Assembly: GCF_000935355.1 (NCBI RefSeq)
Contig: NZ_JXZC01000007.1
Coordinates: forward strand, 62,001-126,000
DNA from: Rossellomorea aquimaris
GTDB taxonomy: Bacteria; Bacillota; Bacilli; Bacillales; Bacillaceae_B
Direction: 5' to 3'
Length of the DNA: 64,000 bases
Shown piece after piece: positions 34,034 through 44,961 of this stretch. Under the pieces are notes generated by a model, which saw only the letters and a list, made by a program, of their open reading frames with translations, did no database searches and was not told where the DNA came from. A program made the position numbers and the translations under genes. The number at the start of each line of letters is the position of its first letter. The stretch's first letter is position 1.

Positions 34034-35521
34034 TTAAGGTAATTCAGTTGTGCCCATGAGGTAGCGGTCGCATTCGCGGGCTGCTTCTCGGCCTTCGTTG
34101 ATGGCCCAGACGATAAGGCTTTGGCCTCGGCGCATGTCTCCTGCAGCGAAGACTCCATCGACGTTGGTCAGGTATTTACCGTATTCTGCTTTAACGGTGG
34201 AATTGCTGTTTGTTTCGACTTCAAGTTCTTTGATCAGATCTTGTTCCGGACCACTGAATCCGATAGCCAGAAGGACAAGGTCTGCTGGCCATGCTTTTTC
34301 TGTTCCAGGAATTTCATCGCGGATCTTGTTTCCAGCCTCGTCATAACGAAGTTTTACATTAACCGTATGAACTTCCTTGATATGACCATGCTCGTCACCG
34401 ACAAACTTCTTGGTCATGACAGCGTACGCACGTGGATCTTCTCCAAGTACTTCTGCTGCTTCTTTTTGACCGTACTCCACCCGGTGAATGACCGGATATT
34501 GCGGCCAAGGGTTGCCGACTTCATCACGCATGGCACCCTTTTTATCATAGATATCAAACTGAGTGAGGCTTTTACAATTATGCCTTACAGAAGTCGCTAA
34601 ACAATCTGTACCTGTATCTCCTCCACCGATGACGATGACGTTTTTCCCTTCAGCAGAAATATAGTTTCCGTCTTTCAGGTCAGAATCCAATAAGCTTTTT
34701 GTATTCGCATGAAGGAACTCCATTGCGTAGTGAACGCCTTTCAAATCCCGCCCATCCACTTGGATGTCACGATGAACGGCAGCTCCCCCGCAAAGGATTA
34801 CCGCATCAAAGTTTTCACGCAGGTTTTCGACTGTGTAGTCTTTCCCGACCTCCGTATTCGTAACGAATTCAATGCCCTCTTCTTCTAGAATATCGACTCG
34901 CCGCTTCACGACTGAATAAGGTAATTTCATTTCCGGGATGCCATATGTCAATAATCCGCCTACACGGTCATTTTTTTCGAAAACAGTCACAAGGTGGCCT
35001 GCTTTATTCAATTGGGCAGCAGAGGCCAATCCTGCAGGACCTGATCCCACGACCGCCACCCTTTTACCGGTGCGGTATTCGGGAGGTTCCGGAATGACCC
35101 AGCCTTCTTCGAACCCTTTTTCGATGATCGAGCGCTCCACTGTTCTGATCGCTACAGGCGGCTCATTGATTCCAAGTACGCATGCCCCTTCACAGGGTGC
35201 CGGACACGCAAAACCAGTGAACTCCGGGAAGTTGTTCATCTGATGCTCACGCTTAAGGGCTTCCTTCCACTGTCCCTGGTACACAAGGTCATTCCATTCC
35301 GGTATTAAGTGATAAACGGGGCAACCCGTTGTCGCTCCATTGATTTCCATTCCAGACTGACAGGTAGGAACGCCGCAATCCATACAGCGCGCCCCCTGTT
35401 TCTTGACTTCTTCTTCCGAAAGAGGAGAGGTGTAATCGTTCCAATCCTTCGTTCGTTCAGCTGGATTTCGCTCATCTAATGTTTGTCTTTTGTATTCCAT
35501 GAATCCAGTCGGCTTTCCCAT
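34034..35521 (-). CDS. gltD: Glutamate synthase, small subunit
   Basis: NADPH-oxidising subunit (495 residues) that feeds electrons to the large subunit in the GOGAT reaction. N-terminal cysteine clusters ([15 protein letters not shown] and [14 protein letters not shown]) bind [4Fe-4S]; FAD-binding [17 protein letters not shown] near residue 150; NADP-binding [13 protein letters not shown] near 290; and FAD contact [14 protein letters not shown] near 460. It starts 17 bp after the large-subunit stop. A hairpin terminator follows. Confidence 0.96.
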   Translation of the reverse strand: MGKPTGFMEYKRQTLDERNPAERTKDWNDYTSPLSEEEVKKQGARCMDCGVPTCQSGMEINGATTGCPVYHLIPEWNDLVYQGQWKEALKREHQMNNFPEFTGFACPAPCEGACVLGINEPPVAIRTVERSIIEKGFEEGWVIPEPPEYRTGKRVAVVGSGPAGLASAAQLNKAGHLVTVFEKNDRVGGLLTYGIPEMKLPYSVVKRRVDILEEEGIEFVTNTEVGKDYTVENLRENFDAVILCGGAAVHRDIQVDGRDLKGVHYAMEFLHANTKSLLDSDLKDGNYISAEGKNVIVIGGGDTGTDCLATSVRHNCKSLTQFDIYDKKGAMRDEVGNPWPQYPVIHRVEYGQKEAAEVLGEDPRAYAVMTKKFVGDEHGHIKEVHTVNVKLRYDEAGNKIRDEIPGTEKAWPADLVLLAIGFSGPEQDLIKELEVETNSNSTVKAEYGKYLTNVDGVFAAGDMRRGQSLIVWAINEGREAARECDRYLMGTTELP

Positions 35522-35538
35522 AATATCCCCCTCCCTCT

Positions 35539-38500
35539 TTATTTCGCTGGTTCCAACACTTTTTTCTCTTCTTTTGTACCTTCTTCAAATGCTGCCATTT
35601 CGGCATCGAATTTTTCTAATCCACTATTTTCAAGCTCACTGATCCGTTCTCTCATCTTGAGGTACGATTTCGGAATCACGCGCACAAATTTTGACACGTA
35701 GGAATCCCAGTTCGCTAAAATCTTCTTGCCATTGTTGCTGTTTGTATAATGAACGTATTTCTCGATCATGTCGTATACATCTTTCATTTCTTCCGGATCA
35801 AATAATGGTTGAACGAGGACAAGCTCCTGGTTACATCTTGATCGGAAGTTTTCATCTTCATCCAGTACATAGGCGACTCCACCTGACATACCTGCAGCAA
35901 AGTTTCGGCCTGTAAGACCGAGTACAACCACTTTTCCACCTGTCATATATTCACATCCATGGTCCCCGACACTTTCAACGACTACCTGCGCTCCACTGTT
36001 TCGGACACAGAAACGCTCGCCGGCTACTCCATAAATGTAAGCTTCTCCACCGGACGCCCCGTAGAAGGAAACGTTACCGATGATCGTGTTTCGTTCAGGA
36101 ATGAACGTAGCGGTTGGATCAGGATGAACGATGATTTTCCCGCCTGATAAACCTTTTCCTACGAAGTCATTAGAATCCCCGACCAGTCTCAGCGTCAGAC
36201 CTTTTGGAATAAAGGCACCGAAGCTTTGTCCAGAAGATCCTTTAAACGTCAATTTGATTGTATCTTCCGGTAAGCCTTCTGCACCGTAACGTTTTGTAAT
36301 TTCACTTCCAAGCATCGTACCGGTTACGCGGTGAATGTTTCGAATCGCTGTCGTCCATTCAACCGGTTCTCCCGTTTCAATCGCTTGGCGGCAGCGTGGA
36401 ATCAGCTCTTGATAATCGAGTGTTTTCTCAAGTTCGTGATCCTGTTTTCTTGTCGCATAGCGGCCCACCTTTTCAGGCACATCGGGCTGATGCAGAAGAG
36501 CAGAGAGGTCGATTCCTTTCCCCTTCCAATGATCAATTGCTTCGTTTGCTTCAAGAATGTCGGTTCTGCCAATCATTTCATTGATCGTTCTGAAACCAAG
36601 TTGAGCCATAAGCTCTCTTGTTTCCTGGGCAACAAAACGCATGAAATTCGCTACATGCTCAGGGTCACCTGTGTATTTTTTACGTAACTCAGGGTCTTGT
36701 GTCGCAATACCGACCGGACATGTATTCAAATGACAAACACGCATCATGACACATCCAAGGACAACAAGCGGTGCAGTGGAAAATCCATACTCTTCCGCTC
36801 CTAAAAGCGATGCAACAACAACATCCCTGCCCGTCATCATTTTCCCATCAGTTTCGACGACAATCCGGTCACGAAGACGATTCAGTAACAGGGTCTGGTG
36901 AGCTTCGGCAAGACCGATCTCCCATGGCAATCCTGTATGTTTCAGACTGGTTCTCGGTGCAGCACCCGTTCCCCCGTCATATCCACTGATCAGCACCACA
37001 TCCGCCCGGCCTTTTGCCACACCTGCAGCGATCGTTCCAACACCTACAGCTGATACCAGCTTTACGCTGATGCGTGCTTGCGGGTTTGCATTCTTCAGGT
37101 TATAAATCAGCTCGGCAAGGTCTTCAATCGAATAGATATCATGATGAGGCGGTGGTGAAATCAATTCCACTCCAGGTGTTGATCCCCTCACTTCAGCAAC
37201 CCAAGGATATACTTTTTTCCCAGGGAGATGTCCGCCTTCACCAGGTTTCGCTCCTTGAGCTACCTTGATTTGAATTTCGTCCGCATTAACCAGGTAATGG
37301 CTTGTTACACCGAAGCGTCCTGACGCTACCTGTTTGATCGAACTGCGTCTTGAATCCCCATTTTCATCCGGGGTGAAGCGGCTTGGATGTTCCCCGCCTT
37401 CACCTGAGTTGCTTCGTCCCCCGATCTTATTCATGGCAATCGCTAATGCTTCATGGGCTTCCTGACTGATGGATCCGAACGACATGGCACCGGTCTTGAA
37501 TCGGCGACAGATTTCTTCTACTGATTCAACCTCTTCAATCGGGATGGGCTTCGTTTCTTTAAATGAAAGAAGTCCGCGCAGAGATTGCAGATTCTGCTTT
37601 TCGTCTGTGAGCATGCTGGAATATTTTTTGAATAACTCATAATTATTCGTACGACATGCATGTTGAAGGGTGTGAATCGTACTTGGATTGTACGCATGAT
37701 CTTCTCCATTTTTACGGTATTGGAATTCATCTCCCGATTCCAATGTGCGTTGATTATCTTTTCGATCATTGAACGCTTTTCGATGTCTTAACAACACTTC
37801 TTTTTCGATGATATCCATCCCGATCCCGCCGAGTCTTGACGCTGTACGGGTGAAATATTTATCAATCACATCTTTATGGATGCCTACCGCTTCAAATATT
37901 TGTGCTCCACGGTAACTCTGAATCGTGGATATCCCCATTTTAGATAAAACCTTGATGACACCGTCTGTCCCTGATTTCACAAAGCTTTCCACCGCTTGTT
38001 CGTATGTGGTGTCCTGCAACTCACCCTTGTCGATCAGATCACGCAGGGTTTCATAGGCTAAATAAGGATTGATTGCTTCTGCACCATATCCGAGCAGGGT
38101 GGCGAAATGGTGGACCTCCCTTGGTTCTCCTGATTCTAAAAGGATGCTGACAGTCGTACGCGTTCCTTGGCGAATTAAGTGATGATGCAGACCTGAAACG
38201 GCAAGGAGTGCCGGAATGGCTGCCTTATCTTTCACAACTCCACGGTCAGATAAAATAAGGAGTGTCGCACCATCTTCAACGGCCTGGTCAGCTTTTTCAT
38301 ACAGTGCATCCAGGGTACTTTCCAGCTGATTTTCTTCATCGGTTACATCAAATAGAATCGATAAAGTAACAGCTTTGAAACCCTTTTCGTTTTGATGACG
38401 TAGCTTTTCAAGCTCTCTACCGGTTAAAATCGGTGACTTTAAATGGATATGCCTGCAGCTTTCAGGACCCGGGTTAACCAGGTTTCCTTCTGCTCCGATC

Positions 38501-40137
38501 GTTGTTCCCACAGATGTAATGATCTGTTCTCTAATCGCATCGATCGGCGGGTTTGTCACTTGAGCAAATAGTTGTTTGAAGTAGTTATAAAGAAGCTGTG
38601 GCTTTTTCGACAATACGGCAAGAGGTGAATCATAACCCATGGAGCCAACCGGATCTTTCCCGTCCGTAACCATCGGCTTAATGATTTTGTTCAGTTCCTC
38701 ATTTGTGTAGCCAAAAGCCTGCTGCTGTAAGAGGACTTCCTCTGAATCCAGTTGAACAGGTTCATATGTCGTTTCAGGTAAATCCTCAAGTTCAAATTTA
38801 TTATTATCCAGCCAATGTCTGTAAGGATGCTCGGAAGCAACGCGAAGCTTGATCTCTTCATCCGGAATGATTCTTCCTTTTTCCAGATCGACAAGCAGCA
38901 TTTTTCCTGGCTGTAATCGATCTTTGTACACAATGTCATCGGCGAAAATATCCAGGGCCCCTACTTCAGAACCAAGGACGATCATGCCGTTCTTTGTCAC
39001 ATAGTAACGAGCCGGGCGCAGTCCATTTCGGTCCAGGCAGGCACCTATCTGTTTTCCATCTGTAAACACAAGGGCTGCCGGTCCATCCCACGGCTCCATC
39101 AAACAGCTATGATACTCGTAGAAGTCCTTTTTCTTCGGATGGATCGTGTTATCGTTTTCCCAAGGCTCCGGTACCATCATCATAGCCGTGTGAGCAAGGG
39201 ATCTCCCTGATAAATGAAGGAATTCAAAGCAGTTATCAAACATAGAGGAATCACTGCCTGTCTCATCAATGACAGGAAGGATTTTTTCCAGGTCTTCTTC
39301 TTTAAATGCACTTGAATGGCACAGCTTCTCACGTGCGCGCATCCAGTTCACATTACCTCTTAATGTATTGAATTCTCCATTATGGATGGTATATCGGTTT
39401 GGATGAGATCGCTGCCAGCTTGGGAAAGTGTTTGTACTAAAGCGGGAATGTACAAGGGCTAAAGCTGACCGGAACTCAGGGTGGTTGAGGTCAATATAAA
39501 AGGAATCCAGCTGCTCGGGAATGAGCATCCCTTTGTAAACGATGGTCGTGGAAGACAAACTACAAAGATATACATCCTCTTGTCCTTCTACAGTTGCCAC
39601 TTCTTTTTCAATTCGTTTACGGATTACATATAGCTTACGCTCGAAATCCATCCGGGATTGTATATCATCCGATACGCCGATGAATACTTGACGAATGAAC
39701 GGTTTCGACTTCGATGCCACTTTCCCTACAAAGGAATCATTGAGTGGAACCGGTCTCCAGCCCAGTGTCTTTTGACCTTCTTCTTCAATGATGCGCTCAA
39801 AGATCTCTTTACTCTTCATGCGCTTCTCATAATTTTCAGGAAGGAACACCATTCCAATCCCATATTCACCTTTTCTGGGAAGGATGATGTCTTCTTTCTC
39901 GCATTGCTTTTTGAAGAAATGATGAGGAATTTGGGTAAGGATACCTGCACCGTCCCCAGTACTTGTATCAGCTGATTGTCCTCCGCGATGCTCTAAGTTG
40001 CATAGAATGTTAATTGCATTTTGAACGATGCTATGACTCTTTGTTCCATCAATATTAGCAATCATTCCAATTCCACATGCTTCATGTTCTTGCGCAGGGT
40101 CATACATGCCTTGCGCTACAGGAAGATTCGTTTTCAT
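35539..40137 (-). CDS. gltB: Glutamate synthase, large subunit
   Basis: Converts glutamine and 2-oxoglutarate to two glutamates (named gltA in B. subtilis). The protein has 1532 residues: a 20-residue propeptide, then Cys21 (EHEACGIGM) as the N-terminal nucleophile of the class II glutamine amidotransferase, a central domain, the FMN/[3Fe-4S] synthase domain with [15 protein letters not shown] (about residue 1135), and the C-terminal beta-helix ([14 protein letters not shown]). A GGAGGACATTGG region precedes the ATG. A divergent gltC regulator gene is not adjacent, unlike B. subtilis. Confidence 0.97.
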   Translation of the reverse strand: MKTNLPVAQGMYDPAQEHEACGIGMIANIDGTKSHSIVQNAINILCNLEHRGGQSADTSTGDGAGILTQIPHHFFKKQCEKEDIILPRKGEYGIGMVFLPENYEKRMKSKEIFERIIEEEGQKTLGWRPVPLNDSFVGKVASKSKPFIRQVFIGVSDDIQSRMDFERKLYVIRKRIEKEVATVEGQEDVYLCSLSSTTIVYKGMLIPEQLDSFYIDLNHPEFRSALALVHSRFSTNTFPSWQRSHPNRYTIHNGEFNTLRGNVNWMRAREKLCHSSAFKEEDLEKILPVIDETGSDSSMFDNCFEFLHLSGRSLAHTAMMMVPEPWENDNTIHPKKKDFYEYHSCLMEPWDGPAALVFTDGKQIGACLDRNGLRPARYYVTKNGMIVLGSEVGALDIFADDIVYKDRLQPGKMLLVDLEKGRIIPDEEIKLRVASEHPYRHWLDNNKFELEDLPETTYEPVQLDSEEVLLQQQAFGYTNEELNKIIKPMVTDGKDPVGSMGYDSPLAVLSKKPQLLYNYFKQLFAQVTNPPIDAIREQIITSVGTTIGAEGNLVNPGPESCRHIHLKSPILTGRELEKLRHQNEKGFKAVTLSILFDVTDEENQLESTLDALYEKADQAVEDGATLLILSDRGVVKDKAAIPALLAVSGLHHHLIRQGTRTTVSILLESGEPREVHHFATLLGYGAEAINPYLAYETLRDLIDKGELQDTTYEQAVESFVKSGTDGVIKVLSKMGISTIQSYRGAQIFEAVGIHKDVIDKYFTRTASRLGGIGMDIIEKEVLLRHRKAFNDRKDNQRTLESGDEFQYRKNGEDHAYNPSTIHTLQHACRTNNYELFKKYSSMLTDEKQNLQSLRGLLSFKETKPIPIEEVESVEEICRRFKTGAMSFGSISQEAHEALAIAMNKIGGRSNSGEGGEHPSRFTPDENGDSRRSSIKQVASGRFGVTSHYLVNADEIQIKVAQGAKPGEGGHLPGKKVYPWVAEVRGSTPGVELISPPPHHDIYSIEDLAELIYNLKNANPQARISVKLVSAVGVGTIAAGVAKGRADVVLISGYDGGTGAAPRTSLKHTGLPWEIGLAEAHQTLLLNRLRDRIVVETDGKMMTGRDVVVASLLGAEEYGFSTAPLVVLGCVMMRVCHLNTCPVGIATQDPELRKKYTGDPEHVANFMRFVAQETRELMAQLGFRTINEMIGRTDILEANEAIDHWKGKGIDLSALLHQPDVPEKVGRYATRKQDHELEKTLDYQELIPRCRQAIETGEPVEWTTAIRNIHRVTGTMLGSEITKRYGAEGLPEDTIKLTFKGSSGQSFGAFIPKGLTLRLVGDSNDFVGKGLSGGKIIVHPDPTATFIPERNTIIGNVSFYGASGGEAYIYGVAGERFCVRNSGAQVVVESVGDHGCEYMTGGKVVVLGLTGRNFAAGMSGGVAYVLDEDENFRSRCNQELVLVQPLFDPEEMKDVYDMIEKYVHYTNSNNGKKILANWDSYVSKFVRVIPKSYLKMRERISELENSGLEKFDAEMAAFEEGTKEEKKVLEPAK

Positions 40138-40175
40138 CCAATGTCCTCCTCTACTAAACGTGTATATTTTTTGAA

Positions 40176-40222
40176 TAATTAACCGGTTAATTAAATTTTC
40201 TTAATTTTCGTTAGTATATCAT
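40176..40222 (-). promoter_or_regulatory. gltB promoter and leader palindrome
   Basis: On the minus strand an extended -10 (TGATATACT, near 40214-40222) is followed by the perfect 18-bp palindrome TAATTAACCGGTTAATTA at 40176-40193, about 40-55 bp before the start codon. It looks like a dimeric repressor site just after the transcription start. It does not match the GltC or TnrA consensus I know. The rest of 40223-40529 is AT-rich with no clear feature. Confidence 0.5.
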
Positions 40223-40529
40223 GAAATTTAGAAAAAACGAAAAATTAAGTTAACGGGAAAAGAGGAATTTTTCCAAATATATATGTAATTGAATAGATAA
40301 ACGTTGATATATAAATGTTTATTTTTACTTAATATTCAGAATCTTTAAAAGCTTGATACAATCACAAAGAAATCGCTTTCAAAAAGCCGCTCACTGGAAC
40401 ATTTTTCATCAAATTTCTACATGAATTTTCATGCAAAATTTTAACTAAAAAAATTTTTTTACCACTTAAAATTCAGCCCCATAAACTCTTGTTCTTTTCC
40501 CCTCGATACCACTTTTCAAACCACCAGAA

Positions 40530-40568
40530 GAGGGACGGACCTCCGAAAATCACGGAGGTCCGTCCCTC
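40530..40568. repeat. GGACGGACC element, compact copy forming a perfect 16-bp hairpin
   Basis: GAGGGACGGACCTCCG pairs perfectly with CGGAGGTCCGTCCCTC around a 7-base loop. It begins 7 bp after the SRPBCC gene stop and may act as its terminator, though the T tail is poor. Confidence 0.88.
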
Positions 40569-40575
40569 TTCTTCA

Positions 40576-41037
40576 CTACTTACTCGCTTCTTTTAATGCT
40601 TCACTTTCAACCCGGTCCATGAATTCGGTGACGACTTTGTTATTATTTTTTTCTCCGCCAAGCTTTAATAAGACTTTCCCAAGGAAGTTCAGTCCTCTGT
40701 TCTCGCCTTTATAGATGAATCTGGTTTGGCGGTCGTCTATTTTGTGGAGGGTAAATTCAGCCTCGATTTCAAAGGCTTTGGCGAGTGTGAAACCAATTTT
40801 ATTGTGTTTTTTCTCGGGGGTGTTTTCATATTCAAGGTCTTCTACAATATATGTCTCGATTCTTTTCCCCTCCTTGTATTTTTGTTGGTAGGTGGACCCT
40901 ACCACGCCTTCCTTTTGCTCCAGAACCTTGTTCTCAACGACGTTCGGCATAATTCGTTGAATGTTCTCAAGCTCAAACAAATGCCAGACTGTTTCAATAT
41001 TGACTGGAATGATCCTTTCTTCATGCCATTTAATCAT
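40576..41037 (-). CDS. SRPBCC (START-like) family protein
   Basis: Small ligand-binding fold, 153 residues, beginning IKWHEERIIPVNIETVWHLF, the usual start of this superfamily, and ending in a long helix (KVVTEFMDRVESEALKEASK). These proteins bind hydrophobic ligands. GGAGAGG precedes ATG 41037, which lies inside the end of the MerR gene (8-bp overlap), so the two are coupled. The ligand may be what the MerR regulator senses (inference). Confidence 0.82.
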   Translation of the reverse strand: MIKWHEERIIPVNIETVWHLFELENIQRIMPNVVENKVLEQKEGVVGSTYQQKYKEGKRIETYIVEDLEYENTPEKKHNKIGFTLAKAFEIEAEFTLHKIDDRQTRFIYKGENRGLNFLGKVLLKLGGEKNNNKVVTEFMDRVESEALKEASK

Positions 41038-41380
41038 TCTTATCCTCTCCTTTTCCCATTTCGAAGAAATCATCCATTTCTTCAATCACTGTTTGTATGC
41101 GCTGAATCTCCGCTTCTAAATCCCGTTTCTTCGCACGTATCAATTGCTCCAAGTTCTCAAAGGATTCGTCATTGACCACGGTTAACATTTCTTGAATGGA
41201 AAAGTTAAATCTCCTTAAGTAGACTAACAAACGTCCTACCAGATAGGATCCATTATCATAATAGCGATAGTTATTTTCAGGATCGATATACACAGGTTCC
41301 AGCAATTTAATCTCTGCGTAGTAACGCAATGTTTCCTTACTCAGTCCTGTCATCTTGGAAAACTCGCTCACCTTGTACAT
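41030..41380 (-). CDS. MerR family transcriptional regulator
   Basis: Protein of 116 residues with the N-terminal MerR winged helix (YKVSEFSKMTGLSKETLRYY, then DPENNYRYYDNGSYL) and a coiled-coil dimerisation helix (about 75-105). There is no Cys metal-binding loop, so an organic signal is likely. Start at 41380 after GAGGTGG. Its promoter has the long spacer and palindrome typical of MerR autoregulation. Coupled to the SRPBCC gene. Confidence 0.88.
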   Translation of the reverse strand: MYKVSEFSKMTGLSKETLRYYAEIKLLEPVYIDPENNYRYYDNGSYLVGRLLVYLRRFNFSIQEMLTVVNDESFENLEQLIRAKKRDLEAEIQRIQTVIEEMDDFFEMGKGEDKND

Positions 41381-41400
41381 TCTTTCCACCTCACACCTAA

Positions 41401-41432
41401 ATCATAAACCATGTGGTGCACCACACGGTCAA
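41401..41432 (-). promoter_or_regulatory. MerR-type promoter with a palindromic operator
   Basis: On the minus strand TTGACC (41432-41427) and TATGAT (41406-41401) are separated by 20 bp, longer than the normal 17. The spacer holds the perfect 14-bp palindrome TGTGGTGCACCACA (41412-41425). This is the classic geometry for MerR activation by DNA distortion. Confidence 0.75.
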
Positions 41433-41435
41433 TCC

Positions 41436-42488
41436 CTATCTTTGTGAAATGGGGTTTCCACGAATCGATGCGCAGCTTTTTACGAATTTCTTCACCTCTA
41501 CACATGCCTCTTCAATCGAACCCGCTTTTAACGTCACCTTTTGATCTTCAGGATACTGACTCGCAGTATGGTAGTATCTAGGGTCATAATAGTATTCCAA
41601 TAAAAGCTCTAAGATCCGCTCATAGTTCTTCTCTTTCAGTTCGCTCTCTATTTGATTGGCAACCGGGCTATGTATACGTCTCTTGATACACCGAAACGCT
41701 TCTGCAAATTCATCATGATGCTCGTGTAAGCGGTATTCATTTAATAGATGTTTGACTCTCTCTTTCATTGGCATTTCAATAAAGATATGGAAACCGTTCT
41801 CCTTTTTCCCCACTAAAAAGTCTGGGAGAAGCAGCTTTCCGATTCGTTTGCTTTCTGCTTCAAATAGTATAAAGGGAGAATCCCGGAGCTCCATCAGGTC
41901 CTGAAGCAAAAGGGAATCAAAGGTTTTCTGGTTCCTTGGTGTCAACCCGATTTGTCCAAAAATGGAGCCTCGATGATTGGCTAGCGTTTCGATATCCAGG
42001 ACCGGATACCCTTCTTTAAGAAGTTGTTTCAGGATGACTGTTTTCCCAATACCGGTTCCACCGTTTAACACAAAGGCTTCAGGCTTCACTTCAAAGGTTT
42101 CTAATTCTTTCAACACCCATTGACGATACGCCCTGACTCCCCCTTGAACACGGGAAGTTTTCACACCCATTAAATCCAGGAAGGTGGCAGCCGCTTTGCT
42201 TCGCATCCCGCCCCGCCAGCAGAAAACCACAATCTCACCATCCAGTTTCTTAAACTCTTTTATAAAATCAGGAAGCTTTCCTGAGAAGATTTCCAAGCCC
42301 CGCTCCGTTGCCCTCTCTTTGCTCACTTGCTTATATAGAGTCCCGACTTCCGCTCTCTCTTCATCATTGAAAACAGGTATGTTCATACTGCCCGGAATCG
42401 TCATCTCCCTGTATTCAGAAGGAGATCTGACGTCTACGAATGTATAATTATTTATATCACATTGATCTATCATTATATCTTTGAACAT
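41436..42488 (-). CDS. mnmH: tRNA 2-selenouridine synthase (rhodanese + P-loop)
   Basis: Modifies the wobble 2-thiouridine of certain tRNAs to 2-selenouridine or, without selenium, to a geranylated form. About 350 residues. The N-terminal rhodanese domain has Cys in VVFCWRGGMRSKA (near residue 90); the P-loop is NGGTGIGKTV (near 150). The start is ambiguous: ATG 42488 is used, but ATG 42497 or GTG 42509 fit the AGAGGGG site nearly as well. No selD or selA is in the window. Confidence 0.9.
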   Translation of the reverse strand: MFKDIMIDQCDINNYTFVDVRSPSEYREMTIPGSMNIPVFNDEERAEVGTLYKQVSKERATERGLEIFSGKLPDFIKEFKKLDGEIVVFCWRGGMRSKAAATFLDLMGVKTSRVQGGVRAYRQWVLKELETFEVKPEAFVLNGGTGIGKTVILKQLLKEGYPVLDIETLANHRGSIFGQIGLTPRNQKTFDSLLLQDLMELRDSPFILFEAESKRIGKLLLPDFLVGKKENGFHIFIEMPMKERVKHLLNEYRLHEHHDEFAEAFRCIKRRIHSPVANQIESELKEKNYERILELLLEYYYDPRYYHTASQYPEDQKVTLKAGSIEEACVEVKKFVKSCASIRGNPISQR

Positions 42489-42748
42489 TTCATCCATTCC
42501 CCTCTTCACTTCTCATCCCTATTTTACCACCACTCTAACTCTAATGTTCGCAAGATTCTGTCATCATTCTAACCCTTTCTTCAGTTTTCGAAACTTTTTA
42601 CCTAGTCAATTCCTCCTGGTTAACGATGGAATATTCAGTTTTTTCACCTCGTTGGTACTATATACCATAAGATCACAACACCTTATAATGAAAATAGAAA
42701 TAATATTTCATATTTTTATTTTATTTCGTGAAGTATTATTTCAAAAAA

Positions 42749-42762
42749 TGAAAACGGTTTCT
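42749..42762 (+). promoter_or_regulatory. Candidate cre (CcpA) site upstream of the glycosidase
   Basis: TGAAAACGGTTTCT matches the cre consensus TGWAANCGNTNWCA at all defined positions but the last. It lies 40 bp before the start codon. The rest of 42489-42801 is AT-rich; a GGTACTATATACC quasi-palindrome is at 42653-42665. Confidence 0.6.
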
Positions 42763-42801
42763 TTTATCGGAAATCAGTTAATGAAAGCGGGGGATTTGTT
42801 G

Positions 42802-44352
42802 ATGAAAGCAGTAAAGTACATGATCATGGCCGCCTTGTTGTTCTCGCTTGCCCTTCCTTTTTCTACAGGAAAAGCAAAAGCTTCGGAAACTCAGGTGCCT
42901 AAACATGAAATGCGTGCAGCATGGATTGCCACGGTTCAAAACATTGATGTGAAAGCTGGAATGGACAAGCAGGAGTATACGGATTGGGTTACAGAGACCC
43001 TTGACGAACTGAAAGAGTTGAAGTTTAATACCGTCATCTATCAGGTGAAACCTACTGTAGATGCCTTCTATCCATCTAAACTGGCTCCTTGGTCCCAGTA
43101 TATTACAGGTGACAAACAAGGAACCGATCCGGGATATGATCCACTTCAGATCATGATCGATGAATCTCATAAGCGCGGAATCGAGGTTCATGCATGGGTG
43201 AATCCGTACCGAATCACGATGGCAAATCAAACGATCGAGTCACTTGCAGATAACAATGTAGCTAAACTGCATCCAGAATGGGTAGTGAAATATGGCAAGC
43301 AATATTATTTGGACCCGGGTATACCCGAAGTCCAAGAATACCTGATTGATACGGTTGAAGAATTAGTGAGCAATTACGACATTGAAGCCGTTCACATGGA
43401 CGACTATTTCTATCCTTACCGAATTGCAGGAGAAATCTTCCCAGATCAAGATACATACGAGAAATATGGAAGTTCATTTGACGATATTGAAGACTGGAGA
43501 CGAAATAACGTAGATGTTCTTGTAGCTGACATCAATTCAGCCATCAAAGACATTAAAGAATGGGTTCAGTTCGGTATTTCCCCATTTGGTGTATGGAGAA
43601 ATATTGCCGATGATCCGACAGGAAGCGCTACACAGGCAGGACAAACGAATTATGACGACCTGTATGCAGACACTCGCCAATGGATCAAAGATGGAAGCAT
43701 CGATTATATTACCCCACAAATCTATTGGTCTAGAAATCTAGCTGTTGCTAATTACTCCGTTCTTTTGGATTGGTGGAGTCAGGAAGTGAACGAGTATGCG
43801 TACAACCACCCTGTTAATCTTTATATCGGGATGGCTGACTATAAGGTAGGAGACAATTTTGACCAGGAATGGTTCAATCCTTACGAGCTGCCTGAGCAAA
43901 TCATGGACAACCGTGAAAATGGAACCACCCTTGGTCAAATGCATTTCTCTCTTAGACAAATTTTCGAGAACCCGCTTGGTTACGCAGATATTTTACGTAA
44001 CGAGGTTTACACAGAACCCGCTTTAACTCCTGCCACTCCTTGGAACAATGAAACGCTGCCAAAGAAACCAAATACGGTGAAAGCAGACAAACATGAAAAT
44101 CATGTAACGTTGACCATCGATGATCAACATCACTCCGATGCCAGAAAATATGTCATCTATCGCTTTGATGGCGTGAAAGAAGGAGATTACGAGAATCCGG
44201 CAAACATTGTGGACGTCGTTTATTCTCAAGAAGGGCTTACAACGTATGAAGATACTTCAGCCGAAGAAGATGGAATGTACACATATGGCGTTACGTCCGT
44301 ATCTCCGACAGGGGTAGAAAGTAAGGATGCGAAAACGGTAAGGGTACAATAA
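42802..44352 (+). CDS. Secreted glycoside hydrolase-like protein, GHL10/DUF187 family (YngK-like)
   Basis: Exported protein of about 516 residues. Signal peptide with cleavage near KAKA-SETQ; GHL10 TIM-barrel domain from about residue 40 (MRAAWIATVQNIDVK, EVHAWVNPYRIT, AVHMDDYFYPYR, FGISPFGVWRN, DYITPQIYWS); a C-terminal fibronectin-III-like segment (about 430-516). Start at 42802 after GGGGGAT; the open frame extends about 107 codons upstream without signal features. The family is thought to act on cell-surface polysaccharide, substrate unproven. A cre-like site suggests carbon repression. Confidence 0.9.
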   Translation: MKAVKYMIMAALLFSLALPFSTGKAKASETQVPKHEMRAAWIATVQNIDVKAGMDKQEYTDWVTETLDELKELKFNTVIYQVKPTVDAFYPSKLAPWSQYITGDKQGTDPGYDPLQIMIDESHKRGIEVHAWVNPYRITMANQTIESLADNNVAKLHPEWVVKYGKQYYLDPGIPEVQEYLIDTVEELVSNYDIEAVHMDDYFYPYRIAGEIFPDQDTYEKYGSSFDDIEDWRRNNVDVLVADINSAIKDIKEWVQFGISPFGVWRNIADDPTGSATQAGQTNYDDLYADTRQWIKDGSIDYITPQIYWSRNLAVANYSVLLDWWSQEVNEYAYNHPVNLYIGMADYKVGDNFDQEWFNPYELPEQIMDNRENGTTLGQMHFSLRQIFENPLGYADILRNEVYTEPALTPATPWNNETLPKKPNTVKADKHENHVTLTIDDQHHSDARKYVIYRFDGVKEGDYENPANIVDVVYSQEGLTTYEDTSAEEDGMYTYGVTSVSPTGVESKDAKTVRVQ

Positions 44353-44354
44353 GC

Positions 44355-44393
44355 AGAAAGAGCGCTTCTCCGCGATGGAGAAACGCTCTTTCT
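44355..44393. terminator. Bidirectional terminator, glycosidase / cysteine dioxygenase
   Basis: AGAAAGAGCG-C-TTCTCC pairs with GGAGAA-A-CGCTCTTTCT over 17 positions with one mismatch, loop GCGAT, T-rich on the right. It overlaps the dioxygenase stop codon. Confidence 0.88.
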
Positions 44394-44943
44394 ATTTTAA
44401 TTGCATTTCCTTTACCTTTTGCCTGATATGTTCCGGCCACCATGCCCCGCATTCTTCAGAAACAACACAGGCAGCACATTTTTCCAAGTCGTACACCATC
44501 ATACCCTGAATAGGCGGAGAATAGAGATGGAGAGTCACCAGGTCTTCCCCACCCCCCTTCTTCATTTTGTGAACACCTTTTTTCGGTGCAAAAAAGAAAG
44601 AACCTTCCCTGTATTCACGATGGAATATTTCCTGTGGAAGCTGGTTTTCTTTTACTTCAAAGAGTGTATTGACTGAAGTCCCGTTCATGACTTGAATCCA
44701 TCCCTTTGAGTCCCCATGATCATGCGGTGCACATTCCATGTCGGACCAATTCATCACGAGGAGCTCTGCTACTTCATTTTGATAAAGGAGCTTTCGATAA
44801 TATGGCTTCCCATCCGGAGACTGTAAGTAGGGCTGTAAATCATCGAGCTTTACGTCTAGAGACTGCAAGACTTCTTTAAGTTCTTTCGTGGAAGGGGTTG
44901 TCAATTCATCTAACCGATTCTTTATCCGTTCCTTTAAGGACAC
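44392..44943 (-). CDS. cdoA: Cysteine dioxygenase family protein
   Basis: Cupin-fold, iron-dependent thiol dioxygenase, 183 residues, converting cysteine to cysteine sulfinate. The metal-binding pattern PHDHGDSKGW (about residue 73) and the later His in VTLHLYSPP (about 140) are both present. It lies 18 bp after the EamA transporter gene on the same strand, suggesting one operon for making and moving a sulfur compound (inference). Ends at a strong bidirectional terminator. Confidence 0.9.
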   Translation of the reverse strand: MSLKERIKNRLDELTTPSTKELKEVLQSLDVKLDDLQPYLQSPDGKPYYRKLLYQNEVAELLVMNWSDMECAPHDHGDSKGWIQVMNGTSVNTLFEVKENQLPQEIFHREYREGSFFFAPKKGVHKMKKGGGEDLVTLHLYSPPIQGMMVYDLEKCAACVVSEECGAWWPEHIRQKVKEMQLK

Positions 44944-44961
44944 CGCGATTCCTCCCTGATG

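Noticed and set aside
34121..34600. 159-codon plus-strand frame opposite gltD
   Set aside because: Antisense shadow of a well-conserved gene; no ribosome site or recognisable protein.
42481..42801. N-terminal extension of the YngK-like protein to 42481
   Set aside because: The extension lacks a ribosome site, overlaps the divergent mnmH start and carries promoter-like sequence; a proper signal peptide begins at 42802.
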